From Candidatus Jordarchaeia archaeon (GTDB lineage Archaea; Asgardarchaeota; Jordiarchaeia; Jordiarchaeales; Jordiarchaeaceae): DNA of 32,090 nt. Position 1 is the first letter of the stretch. Every line of letters begins with the position of its first letter. The position numbers and the translations under genes were made by a program. The stretch lies in contig JAHQXB010000080.1 of the NCBI GenBank assembly GCA_029856435.1, positions 1 to 32,090 on the forward strand, given 5' to 3'. Below, in pieces: positions 25,298 through 32,090 of this stretch. A model generated the notes under the pieces. The model ran no database searches and was not told where the DNA came from. It was given only the letters and a program-made list of their open reading frames with translations.

Positions 25298-26107
25298 TTA
25301 GCTTTGGCTCTGTTTTAGGGTGGGTTTCATTATTTCTTCAATTTTTGGTATCAGCTCATCCAATACTCCGAATATTCCTAGGGCGAATATGATTGTTCCT
25401 ACAAGTGTTACTATGGCTTGGATTTCTGGGGATACCCTCTGGTAGAACATGTTGGCCATAAGTATTGTGAGTCCTAGGGCGAATCCCAATGATCTGCCGC
25501 TCCTGTTCTTCCAAGCAATATAGTAGAAAAGTAGGATTGTTGGGGCAGAAAGTAGCATGATGTATATTCCCATCACAATTAGGTGTGTGGGAGAATACGC
25601 TACGTTTAGAGGGTCAAGTATGGGTTCAATGTTTAGGAAGTAGGGGAGGGTTCTAAGTAGGCTCGGGTCCAAATTTCCGAGGATAACGTACCAGCTCTGC
25701 CCAATGAACTGTCCGGTCGTCACGAGTGAGAGGTACTGGGTGCCCAAATAGGCTTCTGTTCTGGTGTAGTCCAAAATAAAGTAGTGTATTGCGGCGAGGG
25801 TGGCTACGTATGGTGGGAGCAAGTACAGTTCCCTTATTTCCATCATCACTAATCCTACCAGTAGCACCACGGAGAAGTCTATTAGGGATGTGAAAACTAT
25901 GTACACGTAGGGGTGAATCTGAAAAATGTCTAAAAGTATGAGGAAGTAGCCTATCCAGGTTGCTGAAAACATAGCGAAGTAAGTGATTATTATGAGGGTG
26001 ACGATTTGCTTCCTTTCAAAGAAGCGTTTGGTCAGATAAGCCGCGCAGACCGCGGGGGGAATGGAGCATGTTAGTACCAGAAATTCGTAGAGAGCCATGG
26101 TTACCAC
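25298..26107 (-). CDS. Integral membrane protein of unknown function
   Basis: 269 residues with about seven or eight hydrophobic helices, no signal peptide and no motif I recognise. The loop after the fourth or fifth helix holds a long aromatic stretch (T-G-Q-F-I-G-Q-S-W-Y). The short C-terminal tail is charged. Its start overlaps the end of the small protein upstream (26101-26499), so the two are co-translated and probably work together. ATG at 26098 is an equally likely start to the GTG at 26107. Confidence 0.7.
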   Translation of the reverse strand: MVTMALYEFLVLTCSIPPAVCAAYLTKRFFERKQIVTLIIITYFAMFSATWIGYFLILLDIFQIHPYVYIVFTSLIDFSVVLLVGLVMMEIRELYLLPPYVATLAAIHYFILDYTRTEAYLGTQYLSLVTTGQFIGQSWYVILGNLDPSLLRTLPYFLNIEPILDPLNVAYSPTHLIVMGIYIMLLSAPTILLFYYIAWKNRSGRSLGFALGLTILMANMFYQRVSPEIQAIVTLVGTIIFALGIFGVLDELIPKIEEIMKPTLKQSQS

Positions 26108-26499
26108 ATTTCCTTTTCCTTTTTCAGGATGCTTCCCATTTTGGTTTTTTTATCTTCCTCGATAAGCTTTTCTAAATTGTAGAAGTCTGAGAGAGCATTT
26201 ATTCTTCCCCTCAGGTTTATTGCGGCGAGCCTTGCCACCTGGGAATCCTTCATGACTACTATGACTCCTGTTTTCTCAGTTATCTTCATGAGAAAGGTGT
26301 TATTGTTGTGTAAACTGTCTCCCAAATGCATATCAGAAAGGGGGAACCTACGGTAATAGTCAAGAACCCCACTTGGAATAGCGCCTTTTTCACACCAAAC
26401 CCTACTGTTAACATCAATGATGGCCAAGGCTTCCGGCTTCCAGCTGCCCAAATTAATCTCCACAAGTTCAACCATACGTTTTAGATCAGTATTACTCAA
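26101..26499 (-). CDS. Roadblock/longin-like small protein
   Basis: 132 residues. An N-terminal helix is followed by E-A-L-A-I-I-D-V-N-S-R-V-W, a helix, M-K-I-T-E-K-T-G-V-I-V-V-M-K-D, another helix and a lysine-rich tail. This matches the strand/helix order of Roadblock/LC7-like domains and resembles the gene at 1197 in layout, though not in sequence. The TTG start at 26499 is supported by GAGGGG at 7 bases. It overlaps the membrane protein downstream by a few bases, suggesting a signalling or anchoring pair. Confidence 0.6.
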   Translation of the reverse strand: MSNTDLKRMVELVEINLGSWKPEALAIIDVNSRVWCEKGAIPSGVLDYYRRFPLSDMHLGDSLHNNNTFLMKITEKTGVIVVMKDSQVARLAAINLRGRINALSDFYNLEKLIEEDKKTKMGSILKKEKEMW

Positions 26500-26727
26500 G
26501 TGTTATCCCCTCAACATTGTATTACTCACTACTGAATTCAATACCCTAAGAAGAAGAGAATTTTCCTTATATATCTTTTTACACCTCTTTGACAGCTCTC
26601 GATTCACTATTTCAAACATTCACTCCTTTTTGCCCTTTTGCACAATTTATTTTTCCGTTTTACCCATTTATTTTTGGCGAATTTTTGCAATTTTACAATG
26701 TATTCTTGGAAAAAGTTCAGAACACAT

Positions 26728-26762
26728 AAAAAAATATTAGAAAAAGTAAAAATAGAAAAAAG
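26728..26762 (-). terminator. T-rich terminator downstream of the GH172-like gene
   Basis: On the minus strand this is a chain of T-runs of 4-7 bases, 60 bases after the stop codon at 26823. Confidence 0.35.
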
Positions 26763-26822
26763 ACTATTACCTATTGTAGCAATAGTTTGTTTGTTCTAGG
26801 CTTGTTTTGAATTTTTCTGGTG

Positions 26823-27884
26823 TTAGTCGAATTCTTTGGGTTCCTCTCTGGGCAGCCTTTTTTCCACTGGAAGCATGGGCTTGAACTTTTTGTGCGGCTC
26901 TGTTTGGTACCAGTAGGCTGTGCTGGAGTAGTCGTCGGAACGCCTGTTAGCGTGTCCATGCTCAATGGTTACCCTTATGGATTTTTCAAAGTATATGGGG
27001 TCCTCTATGTGGAAACGGTACATGCTTATTTTTCCCGACCAGTTTTTGCCTCCGGGAACAGTTATTCCATGGTAGGGGGCGCAGTATTCTTGGGCGGGGC
27101 AGAAGGCAGTGTTAAAGTAGTCTTCGGTTCCGGTTCCATTTATGGTTGGCTGTTCGTCGCCATCTATGAATATCATGTCGTCTCCCTCGCCATACCAGTT
27201 CCACTTCTCCCTAGTTAATCTCAGGTTGTGGATGTTAAGGTTGCATCCCACATAGTGTCCTTTTCCCTCAGCCTCCAGTATTACATAGTTTCCTTTGCCG
27301 TCAAGGTTTTTTCCTCCGAAGAGATACTCCCAATTGTCCATTCCAAAATCGGATATACCTTCACAGGGGTTTTCCCTATTCCAAGTTGCGTGGAACCTTC
27401 CCAAGTCTTCCTCAAGCTTATCATACTCCTCATAGTCTATGTAGTAGTAGAAAATCATGGCTTGCTCCGCCTCGTTAACAATTTCTACTACGGCTCTTTT
27501 GGAGAAGGGCATAGGGAAAAAGCAGTTAAATCCTCTGCCGTTCTCAGGAGACATGGTGAGGGGCAGGGAGACGAAATTTTTGCGTATGGCGTGTCCTATT
27601 CCAAAGAAGTCTCCTATGGGCACCTCCACTGAAGGGTTCTCCTCATCGTCCCAGAACATGCGAATAAGGATTTTTCTCAAATAGTATGGTGCCGAGCAAT
27701 CCATGGTTACCCAAATGTGCGTTATGCAGCCCGCACCCCTAATATCAGCTATGGTTACACTCTCCCGACTTTTTATCAACAGGTAGTCATCGTTGCCACC
27801 ACTCTTATCCCAGCTGGATACTCGTCTCCTTTTACAGTTCCTCAATCTTGGTAGGTCGCGTAGGGAACTTCCAATCCAACTCAA
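26823..27884 (-). CDS. DUF2961 / GH172 family glycosidase-like protein
   Basis: 353 residues. Typical of the family are R-R-V-S-S-W-D-K-S-G-G-N-D-D near the start, I-R-G-A-G-C-I-T-H-I-W, F-F-G-I-G-H, the D-G-D-E-Q-P segment and G-T-G-T-E-D-Y-F (Glu at about 254), the last being part of the acidic active site described for GH172 enzymes. Known members cleave or rearrange fructofuranose or arabinofuranose linkages. No signal peptide is visible, so it would act inside the cell. I place the start at TTG 27884, after AAGGAGG; the ATG-like start at 27971 would add 29 residues that do not look like the family. Confidence 0.85.
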   Translation of the reverse strand: MSWIGSSLRDLPRLRNCKRRRVSSWDKSGGNDDYLLIKSRESVTIADIRGAGCITHIWVTMDCSAPYYLRKILIRMFWDDEENPSVEVPIGDFFGIGHAIRKNFVSLPLTMSPENGRGFNCFFPMPFSKRAVVEIVNEAEQAMIFYYYIDYEEYDKLEEDLGRFHATWNRENPCEGISDFGMDNWEYLFGGKNLDGKGNYVILEAEGKGHYVGCNLNIHNLRLTREKWNWYGEGDDMIFIDGDEQPTINGTGTEDYFNTAFCPAQEYCAPYHGITVPGGKNWSGKISMYRFHIEDPIYFEKSIRVTIEHGHANRRSDDYSSTAYWYQTEPHKKFKPMLPVEKRLPREEPKEFD

Positions 27885-28002
27885 AATTAAAAACCTCCTT
27901 AAACTCCACTTTTCAAATGTCTCTCTCCTAAAGACTAATGTAGTAGACTTATTATATTTCACAGCCTCCATTTTTTAATTTACGCTTCCACCGAATTTTA
28001 GA

Positions 28003-28115
28003 TGCGAGTCCACAGTAGGCGAGCCCATAAACCTACCAAGTGAAGCTCGAAGAAGTGAGGAAAGCAGGCACCCTAAGGGTGAAACAGAGAAGAGTTCACG
28101 GTTTGGACGCGGAGC
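28003..28115 (+). ncRNA. Candidate structured RNA with interleaved stems
   Basis: A GC-richer gap between two minus-strand genes. GTAGG (28015-28019) pairs with CCTAC (28032-28036), and CGAGC (28020-28024) with GCTCG (28045-28049); the two pairings cross, giving either a pseudoknot or a switch between two forms. A short hairpin CACCC-TAA-GGGTG follows at about 28069-28081. No coding frame. The strand is a guess and it matches no RNA family I can confirm. Confidence 0.2.
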
Positions 28116-28141
28116 CAAAAAAAGGAGTGAGGGGAGGATAC

Positions 28142-29218
28142 TTATTTTCCCATTTTTTCTGTCTTCTCTTTTAGCATATTCATGATGAATGTTTTGCTGT
28201 CTGGAATCTCGGAGATATGCTCTTCCGGCTTCCTCACCAATTTTATGGCTTCATTTGGACAGGTGGGATAGCAGACCCCGCACCCCACACACCTCTGCTC
28301 GTCTATCTCTGCAAACTCTTTTACCGTTATTGCTTCCATAGGGCAGCGTTCGGCGCAGATTCCACAGGCTGTGCACAAATCGGTGTTCACGGTGCTTACA
28401 TAGTTTGATTTTGCGAGGGCTCTAGGTAGCCTAGCTGATTTGAGGGCTCTGAAGAAGAGGCAACAGTCAGAGCAGCAGTTACATATGGTTGCTACTTTTC
28501 CCTGGTGGTTTTCGGTCATATGTACTAGGCCTTCCTGGTTTGCTTTTCTCAGGATTTCTAGCGTTTCTTCTCTGGTGATCTCTCTGCCCATTCCGTGTTC
28601 CACTATGTATTGCCCCATACTATCAAAATGTAGGCAAACCTCCAGAGAATGGTTGCATCCTCCCCCAGTATATCGAGCAATCTGTCTGCAGGGGCAATTA
28701 GCCACAGCGAAAAACTTGTTTGCTTTGAGTAGCTCTTTGATATCCTCGTAGGGGGTTACCTGTGAGCCGTGAGATATGGAAATATCTACGGGTATCACTC
28801 TAAGAATGGATTGTTTCCGTTCGCCAATCTCGTAGGCAAACTTTTTTTCAAAGTAACTTTTCCAGAGAGGAGCAAGCTTTAAGGCTCTATTATCCTTCCT
28901 CCCAGGCCAGAAGGGAGTTTCAGAAAAGCCTACAATCGAAGGCAGTAAACGGTACAACTTTCTGCCTTCACGCTCCAAGGCGAAAACAGTTCCTTTATCT
29001 GCCATTCTGTCCAGCATTTTTCCTAGCCTATCTGGATCTTCTTTAACTTGGGCGGCTATTTCTTCGAGGGTCTGGGTAACAAGGGGCAGTTTGAGGGCTA
29101 GTTCAGCCTCCTCCGGGGTATAAAGGACTCTGAGAATTTCCAGTGCCTCCTCACTTTTGGGAAACCCTATCGGCCACTCGTCAAGCTTCCTTCTTAATCT
29201 CTCATAGATATCCTCCAT
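28142..29218 (-). CDS. Iron-sulfur protein with winged-helix-like start and two ferredoxin clusters
   Basis: 358 residues. The N-terminal 100 residues look like a winged helix (L-E-E-I-A-A-Q-V...L-D-R-M-A-D-K-G-T-V). The middle has C-P-C-R...G-G-G-C-N-H-S-L-E-V-C and then C-N-C-C-S-D-C-C, two extra cysteine groups that could hold a cluster or metal. The C-terminal part has two classical 4Fe-4S motifs, C-x2-C-x2-C-x3-C-P (C-T-A-C-G-I-C and C-V-G-C-G-V-C). It is probably an electron carrier or a redox sensor in the cytosol. The ATG at 29218 lies 9 bases after GGAG; the TTG at 29227 touches that site and is less likely. Confidence 0.82.
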   Translation of the reverse strand: MEDIYERLRRKLDEWPIGFPKSEEALEILRVLYTPEEAELALKLPLVTQTLEEIAAQVKEDPDRLGKMLDRMADKGTVFALEREGRKLYRLLPSIVGFSETPFWPGRKDNRALKLAPLWKSYFEKKFAYEIGERKQSILRVIPVDISISHGSQVTPYEDIKELLKANKFFAVANCPCRQIARYTGGGCNHSLEVCLHFDSMGQYIVEHGMGREITREETLEILRKANQEGLVHMTENHQGKVATICNCCSDCCLFFRALKSARLPRALAKSNYVSTVNTDLCTACGICAERCPMEAITVKEFAEIDEQRCVGCGVCYPTCPNEAIKLVRKPEEHISEIPDSKTFIMNMLKEKTEKMGK

Positions 29219-29409
29219 ATTTGGCAACTCCTAAACATATTTTCCGACGTACAGGATTAGGCGTCTCATAAAGTTTATGCTTTAAAATCAATGTCCGAAT
29301 TATCCCGCTAATAAGACCAAATATTAGTAAAAAGTGCTTAAAGTTCTCTTCCCTAAATAGTGTGGAGCGTTCACGGACATTCATTTTGAGGGGTTTAAGG
29401 CAGGGAAAG

Positions 29410-29862
29410 CTATTTCATGTGCTCCCACAGTATAACTCCACCTATGAGGCCCAGTAAGCCTCCAAAGTTAAATAAGGCAAAGAATCCCATCAAACCAAAA
29501 ACGGTTAAGATTACAGCATACCACTTGTTGCCGCTCCATACCCCAATGGAACTTAGAAGGATGACAAAACCGTGAACAGCCACAATCACTCCGAAGGTAT
29601 ATAGGTTCCAAATAATTGCGCCCACGTAGTAGCCCCCTAACGGGCCCAGGGAAATTAAATTGATGAAGGAAACAAAATATGTGGACAAGTAGGTCAAAAG
29701 CTGCTCCAAAAATTGTGGAAAGAAAACAGAAAGCCCCATCAAAAATAGAATGTCCCCCCTCAAACTAACACTCAAAAACATTATCACCAGCCCACTCAGC
29801 ACCCCATATAAGCCACCAATACATCCCAAAACAACAAACGCCTTCAGCGAACCAGAACCCAT
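29410..29862 (-). CDS. Four-helix membrane protein, paralog of 30038-30478
   Basis: 150 residues with four hydrophobic helices. The first carries G-C-I-G-G-L-Y-G-V-L-S-G and the last F-N-F-G-G-L-L-G-L-I-G-G, both shared with the neighbour at 30038. No functional motif is seen. The pair looks like an old tandem duplication. The C-terminus ends just outside the last helix. Confidence 0.65.
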   Translation of the reverse strand: MGSGSLKAFVVLGCIGGLYGVLSGLVIMFLSVSLRGDILFLMGLSVFFPQFLEQLLTYLSTYFVSFINLISLGPLGGYYVGAIIWNLYTFGVIVAVHGFVILLSSIGVWSGNKWYAVILTVFGLMGFFALFNFGGLLGLIGGVILWEHMK

Positions 29863-29980
29863 GCAAAAACCCCTTTTAATTCAACTAACACTAAACCCTT
29901 TTTTAGATTTCCACACTTAAAATAGTATCTCTGAAACCCAGCTTACACATACTACACCCCCCACTTGGAAATCAAAAAAC

Positions 29981-30005
29981 AGGAAAAAGCAAAAAAAGAA
30001 AAAAA
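29981..30005 (-). terminator. T-rich terminator of the upstream membrane-protein gene
   Basis: On the minus strand two 7-base T-runs and a 5-base T-run lie 33 bases after the stop at 30038, the pattern of archaeal termination. It separates the two membrane-protein genes. Confidence 0.5.
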
Positions 30006-30037
30006 TTGGAGAGAGTTTATTTGTTTGCAGAATCTTC

Positions 30038-30478
30038 TTATTTGGCTTTGTAGTAGAGCACCAGGCCGGCGATGAGAGCCAGCAGTCCTCCAAGGTTGAA
30101 GATTAGGAAGCCAATGAATCCAATGATTGCCATTAAAATTGCGCCCCACGCCTTTCCTTTCATTGCGCCAAATGCTCCCAAGAGTATCAGTAAACCAAGA
30201 ATTATGACGACGATTCCAAGAATGGATAGAGCGGAGCTCGCCTGCAAACCTAAAAGTGGAGCAAGCGGACCAAAGGTGAAGGCTGCCAATGTTGGAGAGA
30301 AGTACTGGACAATCTGGAGAATTGCTGCAATAGAACCAGGATACAGAGAGCCCAGTGCGAGAACGGTGTTAATGGTGTTCGCGGCACCCACTCCAGCTAT
30401 GGCAATAGCGATTCCGGAGAGTATCCCGTAGAGTCCACCCAAGATGCCTAAAATTGCCCAGGCTTTTTCTTCTGCCAA
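30038..30478 (-). CDS. Four-helix membrane protein, paralog of 29410-29862
   Basis: 146 residues with four hydrophobic helices, rich in G, A, I and L. It has L-G-G-L-Y-G-I-L-S-G in the first helix and N-L-G-G-L-L-A-L-I-A-G in the last, as in the neighbour. A small residue-rich loop (Y-F-S-P-T-L-A) joins helices 2 and 3. The function is unknown. The TTG start at 30478 is preceded by GGAGG at 8 bases. Confidence 0.7.
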   Translation of the reverse strand: MAEEKAWAILGILGGLYGILSGIAIAIAGVGAANTINTVLALGSLYPGSIAAILQIVQYFSPTLAAFTFGPLAPLLGLQASSALSILGIVVIILGLLILLGAFGAMKGKAWGAILMAIIGFIGFLIFNLGGLLALIAGLVLYYKAK

Positions 30479-30549
30479 GAGTCTTTCCTCCTACTTTCTC
30501 CCCCCCAAATCAGGGGGGTTTTTCCTGAAATCAATTTTTCTATACTTCA

Positions 30550-30879
30550 TTAATTTCCTATCAGCTCCTTATAAGCTTTATCGCCCAAGACCCCCAACAT
30601 TACGACAATTGCATAATCAACACTAAACCCCACAACCATAAAAAATTCCTCCCCCCCAAACCCTTCCCCGCACCGCCAGTCCCCCTGTAAATTTCGCAAA
30701 AACTCCACCTCCAAAGCAGAAACTCCAATACCCACAACCAGCACAAAGCACACTAACAAAAAAGCAATAAAAAGGAGAAAAACGAAAAAACCACAAAATG
30801 GAGAACCCCAAGAGATTTGAACCAAGAAAACCAATTTGACCCCCAACACCCCCTTCAAAAACACAATGACCCACCACAA
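30550..30879 (-). CDS. Possible small membrane protein (doubtful)
   Basis: 109 codons with two hydrophobic stretches and a C-terminal segment (V-D-Y-A-I-V-V-M-L-G-V-L-G-D-K-A-Y-K-E-L) that reads like protein. There is no ribosome site and an overlapping open frame exists on the same strand, so base-composition bias (a C/A-rich plus strand) may explain it. Confidence 0.25.
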   Translation of the reverse strand: MWWVIVFLKGVLGVKLVFLVQISWGSPFCGFFVFLLFIAFLLVCFVLVVGIGVSALEVEFLRNLQGDWRCGEGFGGEEFFMVVGFSVDYAIVVMLGVLGDKAYKELIGN

Positions 30880-31340
30880 AACAAAAAGAAAAAACCATTA
30901 CAAAAAGCACCAAAAAATTTCCCGTGCGTATTTAGGTTACAAATTGAATGAGGATTATTCCCCCTCTTTTGCAAAATGGAAGTTCCCATTCCATATGTTC
31001 AAACAGGTCTCCTTGTGGCTGGTTTTTGTGGATTGATTTCTGCCCTGACCCTGCATCCTCAGTCCTTCCGCCCATCATTTTTATACATGTTTATTTATAA
31101 GGTGGAGGGAATTTTCATATGAGCTCAGCCACCAAAAAAGGAAATCACCACAAATAGGAGTGCCACCAGAACATATGGTCCCACTCTCTTTTCTTCAAGA
31201 TTCAGAGGATTAGATACTACAAAAACTTGTTTTTTGTTAAATTTGGAGAAGTTTTATAATGTTTGTTTTGTTTAATTTATGGTGAAGACGATGGTGTGGC
31301 GGGGCTATGTGGTTTCATGTTTAGGTTTAAAAATTTGTGG
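30880..31340. other. Gap with a second orphan start site
   Basis: No gene. At 31086-31121, TATA-like atttataagg is followed by GGTGGAGGG (31101-31109) and ATG 31119, but the frame stops after 12 codons. Confidence 0.3.
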
Positions 31341-31932
31341 ATGAGTAAAATAGTTTTAATCTTTTTTATGGTGCTATCCGCGTATGCCTTAGGTTTCCTT
31401 GACCTGTTTTCCGATCTGCCGGCGTCCTCCCAGCTTTCAAACTTGGTTTGTGAGTCGAAATGGTCCCCACTACTCTTTGGCTTCAAAGGATCAGCTATCC
31501 GCTTGTAGTATCCTAGTATTACAACTGGAACCATATTAAACATAAAGGTTACCGTGCGTCTCACAGGTTGACCAAGTAACTTTTAACATTTCCAATGTTC
31601 AAGCCAAGAACTATAATACTATATGCACCGCCGAGCTTCCCAGCGACGGCTATTCTTTGAGGGGCCTAACATATGCTATGTCTTTCAACTTGAGCCAAAC
31701 ATGCTACCTATACAATATTAGCGCATACCTTCTTGGTGGCGTACCTGCCAAAAAGATTGATTTCGGAATATACAATGCTACTTGGAAGTCTACAGGGCAA
31801 AGAATTGAATTGAGCCAAAACATTACCGGGTGGAAAAGCTATTCTGCGTCCTTCCTCTTTCACCAAACTTCCGAGCCGTTCAAACAGGTAAAAGTTATTG
31901 GGTTGCCTGAATATTTTTATGGTGCTCGTATA
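31341..31932 (+). pseudogene. Decayed secreted protein
   Basis: Begins M-S-K-I-V-L-I-F-F-M-V-L-S-A-Y-A, a good signal peptide. The frame meets TAG at 31506, stays protein-like after it (I-T-T-G-T-I-L-N-I-K-V-T-V-R-L-T-G), then needs a one-base shift near 31567 to continue in a frame that is open past 31930. That last part is rich in strand-like sequence and Asn-x-Ser/Thr sites (F-N-I-S-N, F-N-L-S-Q, Y-N-I-S, Q-N-I-T-G), as in surface proteins. A stop plus a frameshift point to a pseudogene; sequencing errors could also explain it. The family is not recognised. Confidence 0.5.
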
Positions 31933-32090
31933 ATACATTTTTCAACTGTTTTTGTTTATTTTTTTTCTATTTTTTTAGTTTTTTCTTTATATTTTTGTTT
32001 TTGGTGTTTTGCTGAGTTGTTTTTTATTTTTCGTCAATGTTTTCGATTTTTGGTAAATGCTTTTGGGGGCAATTTGAAGGCAAAAAAGTA
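31933..32090. other. T-rich end of window
   Basis: Long T-runs (31936-32040) that could be a terminator on the plus strand. The frame stays open through them, but this is likely base bias. Confidence 0.35.

Noticed and set aside
28040..28090. GAGGAAAGC followed by GGGTGAAAC, similar to conserved blocks of RNase P RNA
   Set aside because: The gap is too short and the blocks are not in the right order or spacing for the P4 core; left only as a possible unknown RNA.
30800..30850. GGTTCAAATCT on the minus strand, resembling a tRNA T-loop
   Set aside because: The flanking five bases on each side do not pair and no acceptor or anticodon stem was found.

Overview
The window looks like a chromosomal stretch of an archaeon, probably an uncultured TACK-type lineage such as Bathyarchaeia; this is inferred from gene content, not from a marker gene. 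The signs are TATA-like boxes instead of bacterial promoters, T-rich terminators, strong GGAGG-type ribosome sites often feeding TTG starts, Roadblock-like small proteins, and a clostridial/archaeal type of 4-hydroxybutyryl-CoA dehydratase. Genes are mostly single units separated by long AT-rich gaps. No rRNA, tRNA or CRISPR array was seen.

Layout. 1-1200: remnants of an amidohydrolase and a WYL-like domain. 1197-10641: a Roadblock-like protein, two closely similar thiamine-diphosphate (ThDP) enzymes of the acetolactate synthase / acyl-CoA lyase superfamily, a short-chain dehydrogenase, a DUF1847 protein, a zinc alcohol dehydrogenase and a cysteine-rich protein. 10988-16578: 4-hydroxybutyryl-CoA dehydratase, a stand-alone asparagine-synthase-like protein with a zinc ribbon, an enoyl-CoA hydratase with both catalytic glutamates, and an old-yellow-enzyme/2,4-dienoyl-CoA-reductase-like flavoprotein. 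16908-21409: two more cysteine-bearing small proteins, a histone-deacetylase-like protein and an FAD/NAD(P) oxidoreductase. 22129-30478: a zinc-ribbon protein, an MFS transporter, a small-protein/membrane-protein pair, a GH172-type (DUF2961) protein, an iron-sulfur protein and two related four-helix membrane proteins. The right end holds a decayed secreted protein.

Metabolically, the dehydratase (4-hydroxybutyryl-CoA to crotonyl-CoA), hydratase (crotonyl-CoA to 3-hydroxybutyryl-CoA), the dehydrogenases and the dienoyl/enoyl-reductase-like flavoprotein form a plausible short-chain acyl-CoA module. The substrate of the twin ThDP enzymes is unknown; acyl-CoA lyase or 2-oxoacid chemistry would both fit.

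The most striking find is a family of roughly 100-110 bp non-coding mobile elements (MITE-like) between 17.4 and 23.4 kb. The best copies have an 11-bp inner-perfect terminal inverted repeat starting GGTGATGTAG and 9-10 bp target-site duplications. One copy splits a small ORF that is restored exactly when the insertion is removed. Another is itself split by a second, unrelated 181-bp inverted-repeat element carrying its own 9-bp duplication. Two copies lie directly upstream of genes.
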